A stretch of 64,000 nt of DNA from Clostridia bacterium (lineage in GTDB: Bacteria; Bacillota; Clostridia; TANB77; CAG-465): the NCBI GenBank assembly GCA_900772475.1, contig CAAHEI010000074.1, positions 1-64,000 on the forward strand. Direction: 5' to 3'. Numbering within the stretch: position 1 is the stretch's first letter; every line of letters begins with the position of its first letter. A program made the position numbers and the translations under genes. Of this stretch, positions 25,710 to 34,162 are shown one piece after another. The notes below the pieces were generated by a model that was given only the letters and a program-made list of their open reading frames with translations, did not search any database and was not told where the DNA came from.

Positions 25710-27383
25710 ATGTTTATAAAAAAAGTTATAAATTATATAAAAACACATACGTTTAAACAAATTATAAAAAGAATTTTAGGAATAAAGGATAATTTTAGTA
25801 AGGAAGCTAAGTATACGATTTGGATTGATAATAATGAGCCAAAGCAAGAAGAAATTAATGAGATAAAGAAATTTATACCAAAATATAAATATAAATTTTT
25901 GTTTGTTGTCAACTCTAACTTTAGTGATTCTTTAATTAAATCTATAAATAAACAAACATATCTTAACTATGACATACTTAGATATTCAGAAGAAAATGAG
26001 ATTGAAAATTTAATTAAAAATAATCCATGCGATTATGTTGTTTTTATTAAAGAAGATTGTATATTATCAGAGATTATGCTGTATGAATTTTTAAGGAAAA
26101 TTGACCTATGTAGTTGTGATGTAATATATAGTGATTCTGATATAATAGAGAAAAGTTACGACAACGATAATAAAATTATAATTAAGAGAAGAGATCCTAT
26201 TTTTAGGCCAGATTTTGCAATTGATACATTAAGATCAAAAAATTACATTGGGAATTGTATAGCAGTAAAAAAAGATAAACTTGTTAATTTTATAAAACCA
26301 AATTATAATTCAATTGAATTCAATTTTGATTTAGTTTTTAGGGCGTATGAAAATAATTTAAGTATAATTCATATTCCAAAAGTGTTATATCATGATATAA
26401 ACAGGCATGTAAATACAAATTATAATGAAGAAATACAAATAATATCTAGTCACTTAAATAGATTAAATATAAATGCAAAAGTTGAACAAGGAATTCATTT
26501 TGGACAGTACCATGTAATTTATGATTTGAGCAATATTGGGGATAAAGTTTCAATTATAATTCCTAATATGGATCATGTTGATGATTTAAAAAAGTGTATT
26601 AGTTCAATAAAGAAATCTACTTATAAAAATTATGAAATAATAATTGTGGAAAATAATAGTAAAAATGAAGATACATTTAATTACTATAAAGAAATTGAAT
26701 CGGAGGCTAATGTTATTGTAGAAAAATTCGAAATTTCTTATTTTAACTATTCTGAAATAGTAAATTATGGTGTCTCTAAGGCAAGTGGTAAATATATTAT
26801 TTTATTAAATAATGATATAGAAATAATCAATTCAAATTGGATAGAAGAGATGTTAATGTATGCTAAAAGAGATGATGTAGGAATTGTTGGAGCAAAATTA
26901 TTATTTAGCGATCGTTCTATACAGCATGCTGGTGTTATAATTGGAATAAGGGGACTAGCTGGACATTTATATAGGGAAGTTCAAGAAGAGGATGTACCTA
27001 AATATCCAAATATTGATCTTATTCAGGATATGTCAGCAGTAACAGCCGCATGTTTTATGGTGAGAAAAGAATTATATGATGATGTATGGGGATTTGATAC
27101 AAGTTTTGCTGTTAATTTTAATGATGTTGATTTTTGTCTAAAAGTTAGAGAGAAAGGATATCTTGTTGTTTATAATCCATATGTAACAGCATATCATTAT
27201 GAATCTAAATCTAGAGGGGTTGATACGGAAAATTCCGAAAAGCAAAAAAGGTTTGTAAATGAATATAATATGTTTGTTACAAGGTGGAAAAGGGAAATTG
27301 AAGCAGGTGATCCATATTATAATAAAAATTATAGATTAGATGTAGATATTCCAGAAATAAATTATAACAAAATAGCATATTAA
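25710..27383 (+). CDS. GT2-family glycosyltransferase, two-domain
   Basis: 557 residues. The C-terminal half is a clear GT2: VSIIIPNMDHVDDLKKCI, VENNSKNEDTF, KYIILLNNDIEIINSNW (DxD-type), VTAACFMVRKELYDD and FDTSFAVNFNDVDFCLK. The N-terminal ~230 residues look like a degenerate GT-A domain (YVVFIKEDCILSE, VIYSDSDIIE), a pattern seen in large rhamnan and galactan synthases. Sugar specificity unknown. Follows the previous gene by 15 bp. Confidence 0.82.
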   Translation: MFIKKVINYIKTHTFKQIIKRILGIKDNFSKEAKYTIWIDNNEPKQEEINEIKKFIPKYKYKFLFVVNSNFSDSLIKSINKQTYLNYDILRYSEENEIENLIKNNPCDYVVFIKEDCILSEIMLYEFLRKIDLCSCDVIYSDSDIIEKSYDNDNKIIIKRRDPIFRPDFAIDTLRSKNYIGNCIAVKKDKLVNFIKPNYNSIEFNFDLVFRAYENNLSIIHIPKVLYHDINRHVNTNYNEEIQIISSHLNRLNINAKVEQGIHFGQYHVIYDLSNIGDKVSIIIPNMDHVDDLKKCISSIKKSTYKNYEIIIVENNSKNEDTFNYYKEIESEANVIVEKFEISYFNYSEIVNYGVSKASGKYIILLNNDIEIINSNWIEEMLMYAKRDDVGIVGAKLLFSDRSIQHAGVIIGIRGLAGHLYREVQEEDVPKYPNIDLIQDMSAVTAACFMVRKELYDDVWGFDTSFAVNFNDVDFCLKVREKGYLVVYNPYVTAYHYESKSRGVDTENSEKQKRFVNEYNMFVTRWKREIEAGDPYYNKNYRLDVDIPEINYNKIAY

Positions 27384-27436
27384 ATCTATTTTATGCATTA
27401 TTGGTACATTCTAATTAGAAATAGGAGGAAATTTTT

Positions 27437-29005
27437 ATGCGTTTTAAAAAATTCTTTTCAAATAAATTTTTAACTTTAACAATAAATTTTTTTAAAAATA
27501 TACTTAACAAGTTCAATTTTATTATTGAGTTCTGTTTATCAATAGCCTTAGCTATATTTAGTTTTAATATATTTTATTTTAAAAAATATGCTGGATACTT
27601 TGATAAAATTAATCTTATATTTACTTTTATATTTGTAATATTAATTGCATTTTTAATTTATTATGATGTGAAAAGAATTGGTTGGAAAGTTGAAAGAACT
27701 TTTTTGTACTTGGCTATACCTATAAGTATAATCTATTCTGTATTTTTATTACCAGGAAATGTTCCAGATGAGCGTTTACATTTTTTTAGAGCTTATAGTA
27801 TATCTGACGGAAATTTAATAACAAATATTCAAACTCAAAAAGAAGCAATTCCAGGTGATATTATGTCAATGCGAGATTATAAATTGGATACATATGATCA
27901 ATATAAAGCTATAATTGGTGAGAAAACTAATTATACTTCTGAAATTAGAGAAGAATATAATCCGGCTGGAGGCTATCCTTTTATAATGTATGTTTTTCCA
28001 AGTATTGCAATTTTAATTGGAAAAATTTTAGGATTAAATATTTATTTGGTATTTAATTTAGCTAGAATATTTAATATTATATTTTTCTTAATTTGTGGAT
28101 ACTATTCTATAAAATACATTCCATTTGGAAAATTGATTGTTTTTGCTTTTTTACTTAATCCGTTGATGATACAAGAAGCTGCGTCAGTCGCTTCAGATGC
28201 ATTTATTAATGCTACTACTATATTTTTTATTTCATTTAGCATTTATTTAATGTTTTTAAAGCGAGAGATTATATTAAGTGAAAAAATAATATATATAGCT
28301 CTAATTATAGCAATTTCTTTTGCAAAGTATATATATTTTCCTCTTTCTTTTATATCTATACTTTTATTTTGGAGTAAAGGATTTAAGGAGAAAAAAAATA
28401 AAATATTTATAATTTTAACCTTAATACTATCAGTAATACTAGGTTTTCTATCATATTATATTGGAACATTGTATGAAGATGTAAGGCCATATGTATTAGA
28501 TAATAATATAAGTTCAAAAGGACAAATAGCGTTTATTTTAAATAATCCTTTAGGATTCGTTAAGGTTTTAATAAGGAATTTATATTTAAATGGTGAGACA
28601 TATAACTATCAACTATGGGGAGGAAGTCTTGGATTCTTAGAAATAAATAATAGAGGCATTCTTGTATATATGTATTTATTTATTTTAATTTTTTCTGCAT
28701 TTTTAGAAAAATCAGAAATATCTTTAAGCAAATTACAAAAAGTATATATATTAATGATTTGTTTTGGAATAGGAGTTTTGGTATTTTCAGGTTTGTATCT
28801 TACTTGGACGCCAGTTGGACATAATTTAATTGACGGAATACAGGGAAGGTATTTTATCCCAGTAATGTTATTACCATTTTTATGTTTAATTATGAAAAAT
28901 AAATATATATCATTTGAGAAAAAAAATGTTATAAAGTTTATAAGTGTTTTTTTGATATATTATAATTGTATAACAATGTTAAATATTATAAGGTTTTTTA
29001 GTTAA
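27437..29005 (+). CDS. DUF2142 polytopic membrane protein, possible GT-C glycosyltransferase
   Basis: 522 residues with about 11-12 hydrophobic helices. After two N-terminal spans comes the DUF2142-type segment NVPDERLHFFRAYSIS, whose acidic DER in the first outer loop resembles the catalytic loop of GT-C transferases using lipid-linked sugars. Later conserved-looking segments are EAASVASDAF and IQGRYFIPVMLL. It lies directly before a DPM1-like GT2, DUF2304 and an SMR-like pair. That supports a role in transferring a polyprenyl-phosphate-linked sugar outside the cell. Function by inference. Confidence 0.7.
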   Translation: MRFKKFFSNKFLTLTINFFKNILNKFNFIIEFCLSIALAIFSFNIFYFKKYAGYFDKINLIFTFIFVILIAFLIYYDVKRIGWKVERTFLYLAIPISIIYSVFLLPGNVPDERLHFFRAYSISDGNLITNIQTQKEAIPGDIMSMRDYKLDTYDQYKAIIGEKTNYTSEIREEYNPAGGYPFIMYVFPSIAILIGKILGLNIYLVFNLARIFNIIFFLICGYYSIKYIPFGKLIVFAFLLNPLMIQEAASVASDAFINATTIFFISFSIYLMFLKREIILSEKIIYIALIIAISFAKYIYFPLSFISILLFWSKGFKEKKNKIFIILTLILSVILGFLSYYIGTLYEDVRPYVLDNNISSKGQIAFILNNPLGFVKVLIRNLYLNGETYNYQLWGGSLGFLEINNRGILVYMYLFILIFSAFLEKSEISLSKLQKVYILMICFGIGVLVFSGLYLTWTPVGHNLIDGIQGRYFIPVMLLPFLCLIMKNKYISFEKKNVIKFISVFLIYYNCITMLNIIRFFS

Positions 29006-29034
29006 AGTTTTAAAATTGTTAAGGAAGTGAAATA

Positions 29035-29781
29035 ATGAAAGTACTTTTAGTAATTCCTGCATATAATGAAGAAAAAAATATATTAAATGTATATAAAAGT
29101 ATAAAAAAATATAACGATAAAGCTAAAGAAAAAGATAGCATTAGAATAGATTATGTTATTATTAACGATGGCTCGTCTGATAGTACGTTACAAATATGCA
29201 AAGAAAATAACTTGAATGTTATAAATTTAATTACTAATTTAGGAATTGGTGGAGCGGTTCAAACTGGGTATAGGTATGCATTTCAAAACGACTATGATAT
29301 AGCCATACAGTTTGATGGAGATGGCCAGCATGATATAAATTATGTTAATAGTATATGTACACCAATAATCAAGGATCAAATTGATTTATGTATTGGTTCA
29401 AGGTATATTGATAACAATTCTAGTAAATTTAAATCTACATTTATGAGAAGATTTGGAAAAAATATTATATCTTTTTTTATAAAGGCATTTTGTGGAAAGA
29501 GAATTACAGATCCAACTTCAGGTTTCAGGGCAGCTAATAGGAATATAATTAAATTTTTTTCTGAAAACTATCCAACAGACTATCCTGAACCTGAATCTAT
29601 TGTAAATGTAATAAAAGAAGGCTTTAATGTTAATGAAGTCCCTGTTTCAATGAATGAGAGAACAGGGGGAAAATCATCTATAAACTTTTTTAAAAGCGTT
29701 CATTATATGATTAAAGTATCCATTTCAATTATTATTGATAGTATGAAATTTAAAAAGAAAAGAAAAGTTGAGGAGGAATAA
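29035..29781 (+). CDS. GT2 polyprenyl-phosphate glycosyltransferase (DPM1/GtrB-like)
   Basis: 248 residues with a soluble GT-A core: LLVIPAYNEEKNI, VIINDGSSDST, LGIGGAVQTGYRYAF and the metal motif QFDGDGQHD. RITDPTSGFRAANRNI is typical of dolichol/undecaprenyl-phosphate sugar synthases. It lacks the two C-terminal membrane helices of GtrB, ending with a short amphipathic segment. It would load a sugar onto undecaprenyl phosphate. The following DUF2304 gene starts 3 bp after the stop; this pairing is widespread. Confidence 0.85.
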   Translation: MKVLLVIPAYNEEKNILNVYKSIKKYNDKAKEKDSIRIDYVIINDGSSDSTLQICKENNLNVINLITNLGIGGAVQTGYRYAFQNDYDIAIQFDGDGQHDINYVNSICTPIIKDQIDLCIGSRYIDNNSSKFKSTFMRRFGKNIISFFIKAFCGKRITDPTSGFRAANRNIIKFFSENYPTDYPEPESIVNVIKEGFNVNEVPVSMNERTGGKSSINFFKSVHYMIKVSISIIIDSMKFKKKRKVEEE

Positions 29782-29784
29782 TAT

Positions 29785-30153
29785 ATGGCTATTTCATTGA
29801 AATTTGCATTAATTATAATAACTATAATATATTTACTATTTATTATTAATGCAGTAAGGAAAAAGAATATGCAAACTTCAATTGCTATTTTTTGGATATT
29901 AACAGGAGTTTTGTTAATTATTGCTATTGCAATACCAAATTTAATTGAATCCATTTCTAATTTTCTTGGATTTGAGAAAGCATCAAATATGGTATTTTGC
30001 TTGACTATTTTTATCTCATTTTGTGTAAATTTATTTCTCACAATTTTAATTGCTAAATTGGAAAATAGATGTACGATGTTAGTTCAAGAAGTTTCTATTT
30101 TAAATAAAAAAATAGAGGATTTGAAAAAAAATAATTATAATGTAAATAAATAA
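29785..30153 (+). CDS. DUF2304 small membrane protein
   Basis: 122 residues with three hydrophobic helices (about 5-22, 33-52 and 68-90) and a C-terminal charged coiled-coil-like helix (KLENRCTMLVQEVSILNKKI). This is the layout of DUF2304 proteins, which regularly follow DPM1-like GT2 genes and may anchor or stimulate them. AGGAGGAATAAT precedes the ATG. The molecular role is unknown. Confidence 0.75.
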   Translation: MAISLKFALIIITIIYLLFIINAVRKKNMQTSIAIFWILTGVLLIIAIAIPNLIESISNFLGFEKASNMVFCLTIFISFCVNLFLTILIAKLENRCTMLVQEVSILNKKIEDLKKNNYNVNK

Positions 30154-30208
30154 TAATTTACATTGTAATAAAAAATAGATTTTTATAATAAATAATTTGG
30201 AGGTGGAT

Positions 30209-30562
30209 ATGAAAATAATATTAATTTTTATATATTTATTACTTACTCTTTCAGGGTTAGTATTAATGAAAAAAGGTGGTAATCCTGGAAAAATTAAGAT
30301 TAGTAAAGTTGATATAAATCTATCAATGAGTCCAATAAGTGCACTTGGATTTGTATGTTATTTGTGTAGTTTTTTATTATTTACCAAAATTGTATTAATG
30401 TTTGATTTAAGTTATATTATGCCAGTCGTAACAGGAATTGTGCAGGTTATGACGTTAATAGTTGCAAACATATTTTTTAAAGAAAAAATTAGCAAAGCTT
30501 CAATTGTAGGTGCAAGTATGGTTATAGTTGGTATTGTTGTTATGAATTTAAAATTAGTATAG
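30209..30562 (+). CDS. SMR/EamA-like small transporter, first of a tandem pair
   Basis: 117 residues with four predicted spans. GGNPGKIKIS after helix 1, then LSYIMPVVTGIVQVMTL and FFKEKISKASIVGASMVIVG fit the DMT/SMR superfamily (EmrE, ArnE, ArnF). ATG 30209 is used because GGAGGTGG lies 5 bp before it. The next gene encodes a close paralog, so the two probably form a heterodimer like ArnE/ArnF, which flips undecaprenyl-phosphate-linked aminoarabinose. Flippase function here is inferred from context. Confidence 0.75.
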   Translation: MKIILIFIYLLLTLSGLVLMKKGGNPGKIKISKVDINLSMSPISALGFVCYLCSFLLFTKIVLMFDLSYIMPVVTGIVQVMTLIVANIFFKEKISKASIVGASMVIVGIVVMNLKLV

Positions 30563-30573
30563 AGGTGAATTTA

Positions 30574-30954
30574 ATGAAATTGGACTTAAAGAAATTTATA
30601 TTAGTAGTAATGTATATTTTTCTCACTATTGCAGGGCTTGTATTAATGAAAATTGGTGGGAATACAGGAAATATTAAACTTGAAAAAGATTGTTTTATAT
30701 TTTCAATGAGTTTTTTAAGTTTATTTGGTTTTATATGTTATATAACAAGTTTCCTTATATTTACAAACATTGTTGTAAAATTCAAATTAAGTTATATTAT
30801 GCCTGTAACAGCAGGATTAATACAGGTATTAACTTTACTATCTGGATATACCATTTTTAAAGAAAATGTGACGATTAACGGAATTATAGGTGTAATTTTA
30901 GTAATATTAGGAATTGTAGTAATGAACATAAAATCATCAAAATGTAAGAATTAA
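30574..30954 (+). CDS. SMR/EamA-like small transporter, second of a tandem pair
   Basis: 126 residues with four predicted spans, clearly similar to its upstream neighbour: GLVLMKIGGNTGNIKLEK, LSYIMPVTAGLIQVLTLL and IFKENVTINGIIGV line up one to one. Start ATG 30574 follows AGAGGTGAATTTA; an in-frame GTG at 30565 lies inside that ribosome site. The tandem duplication with divergence suggests subunit specialisation in a dual-topology or heterodimeric carrier. Confidence 0.75.
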   Translation: MKLDLKKFILVVMYIFLTIAGLVLMKIGGNTGNIKLEKDCFIFSMSFLSLFGFICYITSFLIFTNIVVKFKLSYIMPVTAGLIQVLTLLSGYTIFKENVTINGIIGVILVILGIVVMNIKSSKCKN

Positions 30955-30973
30955 TTTTATGGAGGATCTATCT

Positions 30974-31882
30974 ATGAAAAAAATAAAAGTGTTACCGAAA
31001 AAGTATTATATTTTAATTCCTATTATTGTATTATTTTCTTTATTTTTGATAGGCTGTATTTTGTTTTTTTATAAAGAGGTAAATAAGAGGAGTGATAAGT
31101 TTACGGTTACTTCAAATTCTGATTTAAACCAAAATCTGAAAGATAATAATGATTTAGATTTAAAAGAAAAAGAACTGAAAGTACCTGTAAGCGTAAATGC
31201 TACTATTCCAATATTTATGTATCACTTTGTAAGGGAAGATACAGGTGATTATGAGTATCCAGAAAATATGATGAGACCAAGTATGCTTAAATCACAACTA
31301 CAGTATTTAAAAGATAATAATTTTGAAACAATATATATATCAGATATTGAAAATATACATGAATACCAAAAACCAGTTGCACTGACCTTTGATGATGGAT
31401 GGGAAGATTTTTATATTAATGCTTTCCCATTATTTAAAGAGTATAATATGAAGGCGACGTTATATGTTATAACAAGTCTTATAGGGACACCTGGATATTG
31501 TAATTTAAATGAATTGAGGGAATTAAAAGAAAGTGGAATAGTGGATATTCAAAGCCATACGGTAAGTCATCCTAGACTCGCATTATTAACTTTAGAAAAT
31601 GCAAAAAAAGAAATGAAAGATTCAAAGGAATATTTAAAAAATAACTTAGATATAGATTCTGATACCATATGTTATCCTTACGGTTCTTTTAATGGTAATG
31701 TAGAAAATATTGCAAAAGAACTTGGTTATAAATATGGATTGGCAATGGATGGTGGAATTTACTATACACAGAGTCATAAAGATTTATATTCTATACCTAG
31801 GATTTATGCTAATAGATCCATGACTTTATCCTCATTTTCAAACTTTTGCAGTAAATCAAATGTAAAAGTGACTTGGGAATAA
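30974..31882 (+). CDS. Membrane-anchored polysaccharide deacetylase (NodB/CE4)
   Basis: 302 residues. One N-terminal span (about 12-32), a charged linker, then a CE4 domain. Metal and catalytic motifs: ALTFDDGWEDFYINAF (Asp-Asp), DIQSHTVSHPRL (HxxxH) and CYPYGSFNGNV, with a late YSIPRIYANRS. Such enzymes remove N- or O-acetyl groups from cell-surface glycans. ATG 30974 is set by GGAGGATC upstream; ATG 30959 would place the ribosome site inside the gene. Target glycan unknown, likely the product of this locus or peptidoglycan. Confidence 0.88.
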   Translation: MKKIKVLPKKYYILIPIIVLFSLFLIGCILFFYKEVNKRSDKFTVTSNSDLNQNLKDNNDLDLKEKELKVPVSVNATIPIFMYHFVREDTGDYEYPENMMRPSMLKSQLQYLKDNNFETIYISDIENIHEYQKPVALTFDDGWEDFYINAFPLFKEYNMKATLYVITSLIGTPGYCNLNELRELKESGIVDIQSHTVSHPRLALLTLENAKKEMKDSKEYLKNNLDIDSDTICYPYGSFNGNVENIAKELGYKYGLAMDGGIYYTQSHKDLYSIPRIYANRSMTLSSFSNFCSKSNVKVTWE

Positions 31883-31897
31883 GAAGGGAAATGTTTT

Positions 31898-32800
31898 ATG
31901 AAAACAGCAATTATTGTTTTAAACTATAACGATTATGATAATACGCAAAAATTTGTGAAAAGTATCCAAAATTATAATATACTTAATAAGATAGTTATAG
32001 TAGATAATTATTCTAGTAAAAAAGATGAGTTGAGTTTGTTGAAAAAATTAGAATGCTCAAAGGTTGATGTCATATCTTCTGAAAAAAACGGAGGGTATGC
32101 ATATGGAAATAATTATGGGCTTTATTACCTAGATAATAAATATGGAAAAGATTTTTTTGATTATGTGATAATTTCCAATCCTGATGTTTATGTAAGCGAG
32201 GAAACTATAGAAAAATCAATTAATTTTTTACAATTAAATACAAATTCAGTAATCGTAGCACCAAGAATGTTTTTTAAGAACGGACCTGCAAGAAGAAGTT
32301 CATGGAAAAAAAGAAGTATATTTATAGATATTGCGAATTCTACTAGATTAACTCAGTTTTTATTTTACTTTATATTTAAAAAGGGAGAATATCTAAAAAA
32401 AGATTTTGAAAACGATATATTAAAGGTTGATGCAATTGCTGGTTCATTTTTTATTGCAGATATAAATAAGTTTAGAAAAATAGGATATTTTGATGAGAAT
32501 ACATTTTTGTTTTATGAGGAAGACATATTAGGAGAAAAGGCTAAAAAACAAAATTATGACATTTATAGCTTAAATAAATTAAAATTTATTCATTATGATA
32601 GTCAGACAATCGGTAAATTAGTAAGTGCTTTTAAAAAACAGGATATCCTTTTTAATAGTAGAATATATTTTCATAAAAAATATAATAAAGCAAATTTTTT
32701 TCAAATCACTATTTTAAGTATTTTACGATATATACGAAAGTTTGAACTCCTTTTTGAAATACCATTAAAAAAATTAGTACATAAAATAATTGACATTTAA
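31898..32800 (+). CDS. GT2-family glycosyltransferase (rhamnosyltransferase-like)
   Basis: 300 residues. AIIVLNYNDYDNTQKFVKS, IVDNYSSKKDE, SEKNGGYAYGNNYGL, FDYVIISNPDVYVSE (DxD-like) and AIAGSFFIADINKFRKIGYF are the usual GT2 subgroup motifs found in WbbL/RfbF rhamnosyltransferases. The C-terminal ~60 residues are basic. Last gene of the export/assembly operon, before tandem promoters for galE. Confidence 0.85.
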   Translation: MKTAIIVLNYNDYDNTQKFVKSIQNYNILNKIVIVDNYSSKKDELSLLKKLECSKVDVISSEKNGGYAYGNNYGLYYLDNKYGKDFFDYVIISNPDVYVSEETIEKSINFLQLNTNSVIVAPRMFFKNGPARRSSWKKRSIFIDIANSTRLTQFLFYFIFKKGEYLKKDFENDILKVDAIAGSFFIADINKFRKIGYFDENTFLFYEEDILGEKAKKQNYDIYSLNKLKFIHYDSQTIGKLVSAFKKQDILFNSRIYFHKKYNKANFFQITILSILRYIRKFELLFEIPLKKLVHKIIDI

Positions 32801-32833
32801 TTCTTTGAATGTTAAAATAATAGTGCATATAAT
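32790..32833 (+). promoter_or_regulatory. Two overlapping promoters before galE
   Basis: P1: TTGACA (32790-32795), 17 bp, TAAAAT (32813-32818). P2: TTGAAT (32805-32810), 17 bp, TATAAT (32828-32833). Both are well spaced, and P1 starts inside the last codons of the GT2 gene. Confidence 0.65.
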
Positions 32834-32840
32834 AAAATAT

Positions 32841-32867
32841 TGGCAAGAGTAATATTATCTCTTGCCA
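32841..32867 (+). terminator. Hairpin between the GT2 gene and galE
   Basis: TGGCAAGAG (32841-32849) pairs with CTCTTGCCA (32859-32867), followed by TTTTGATT. It can end the upstream operon. It also lies right after the predicted P2 start site, so it may form the 5' end of the galE mRNA. Confidence 0.65.
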
Positions 32868-32897
32868 TTTTGATTATATAAGAAATGAGGTAAAGTT

Positions 32898-33899
32898 ATG
32901 AAAAAAATATTAGTAACAGGTGGAGCAGGATACATAGGTACACATACAAGTGTTGAGCTTTTAAACGCAGGATATGAATTAGTTATATTAGATAACTTTT
33001 CAAATAGTAAACCAGAGGCTTTAGAAAATGTAAAAAAAATAACTGGAAAAGATTTTAAATTTTATAAAGGAGATATGATTGATAAAGATTTCCTAGATAA
33101 GATCTTTGCAGAAAATGAAATAGGTGCAGTAATTGATTTTGCAGCATATAAAGCTGTTGGAGAGTCAGTACAAAAGCCAGTTGAATATTATACAAATAAC
33201 GTAGCAACAGTTTTATCTTTACTTGATAGAATGAAAGCACATAATGTAAAAAAATTAGTATTTTCATCTTCAGCAACAGTTTATGGTGATCCAGAAATTG
33301 TTCCTATAACAGAAGATTGCAAAACTGGAGGAACTACAAATCCATATGGAACATCAAAACTTATGGTAGAGAGAATATTAAAAGATTTATATAAATCAGA
33401 TAATGAATGGGATATTGCAATACTTAGATATTTTAATCCAATCGGTGCACATGAAAGTGGTTTAATAGGAGAAGAGCCTAACGGAATACCAGCAAATTTA
33501 ATGCCATATATTGCAAAAGTTGCAAGTGGTAAATTAGAAAAATTATCTGTATTTGGAAATGACTATGATACACATGACGGAACTGGTGTAAGAGATTATA
33601 TTCATGTTGTAGATTTAGCACGTGGACACGTTAAAGCTTTAGAAAAATTAGATAAAGAAGGAAGAGGTCTGTACATATATAATCTTGGTACTGGAACAGG
33701 ATATAGCGTACTTGATATTGTAAATGCATTTGAAAAAGCAAACAATATAAAAGTTCCATATAGTATAGCACCAAGAAGAGCAGGCGATATAGCAAAATGT
33801 TTTGCAGATCCTAAAAAAGCAAGGGAAGAGCTTGGATTTGTTGCAAGCAAAACGCTTGAGGATATGTGTAAAGATGCATGGAATTTTGAGAATAAATAA
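32898..33899 (+). CDS. galE: UDP-glucose 4-epimerase
   Basis: Interconverts UDP-glucose and UDP-galactose, feeding galactose into surface glycans. 333 residues, extended SDR. GGAGYIGTHTSVELL (NAD), DFAAYKAVGESVQKP, FSSSATVYGDP, TNPYGTSKLMVERIL (YxxxK), RYFNPIGAHESG, GVRDYIHVVDLA and RAGDIAKCFADP are GalE hallmarks. It has its own promoters, so it may be expressed independently of the operon upstream. Confidence 0.97.
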   Translation: MKKILVTGGAGYIGTHTSVELLNAGYELVILDNFSNSKPEALENVKKITGKDFKFYKGDMIDKDFLDKIFAENEIGAVIDFAAYKAVGESVQKPVEYYTNNVATVLSLLDRMKAHNVKKLVFSSSATVYGDPEIVPITEDCKTGGTTNPYGTSKLMVERILKDLYKSDNEWDIAILRYFNPIGAHESGLIGEEPNGIPANLMPYIAKVASGKLEKLSVFGNDYDTHDGTGVRDYIHVVDLARGHVKALEKLDKEGRGLYIYNLGTGTGYSVLDIVNAFEKANNIKVPYSIAPRRAGDIAKCFADPKKAREELGFVASKTLEDMCKDAWNFENK

Positions 33900-33910
33900 T
33901 ACATAGTAGT

Positions 33911-33939
33911 AAAGTGGGGGTGAGTTTACCTCCACTTTT
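33911..33939 (+). terminator. Terminator after galE
   Basis: AAAGTGGGGGT (33911-33921) pairs with ACCTCCACTTT (33928-33938) through one G-U pair, with a 6-nt loop and a short T tail. Confidence 0.65.
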
Positions 33940-33974
33940 ATGTAACCAATTTTAAATAAATTTAGTAAAATTGT

Positions 33975-34003
33975 TTGACATTGTATCAAATATATAATAT
34001 AAT
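33975..34003 (+). promoter_or_regulatory. Consensus promoter for the coiled-coil protein operon
   Basis: TTGACA (33975-33980), exactly 17 bp, TATAAT (33998-34003). One of the strongest promoters in the window by consensus. AAGAGGTG follows before the ATG at 34026. Confidence 0.8.
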
Positions 34004-34025
34004 TTATAAATAAGAGGTGTTTGTT

Positions 34026-34160
34026 ATGTCTGAAAAGAAAGATGTTTTTGATAGTTTGAAGGAAAATACAAAAGAATTAAATAAAATGAAAGATACAATT
34101 GAAAGATTAAAAGAAGATTTAAATATATTAAATGGATCTTCAAATGATAAGGAGGATTAA
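34026..34160 (+). CDS. 44-residue coiled-coil small protein
   Basis: A short gene with its own ribosome site (AAGAGGTGT) right after a consensus promoter. The product is highly charged, with a heptad-like helix: FDSLKENTKELNKMKDTIER continuing into LKEDLNIL. No membrane segment. Its stop is 2 bp before the next start, and the ribosome site of the larger coiled-coil gene lies inside its last codons. It could be a binding partner of that protein. Function unknown. Confidence 0.65.
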   Translation: MSEKKDVFDSLKENTKELNKMKDTIERLKEDLNILNGSSNDKED

Positions 34161-34162
34161 TT

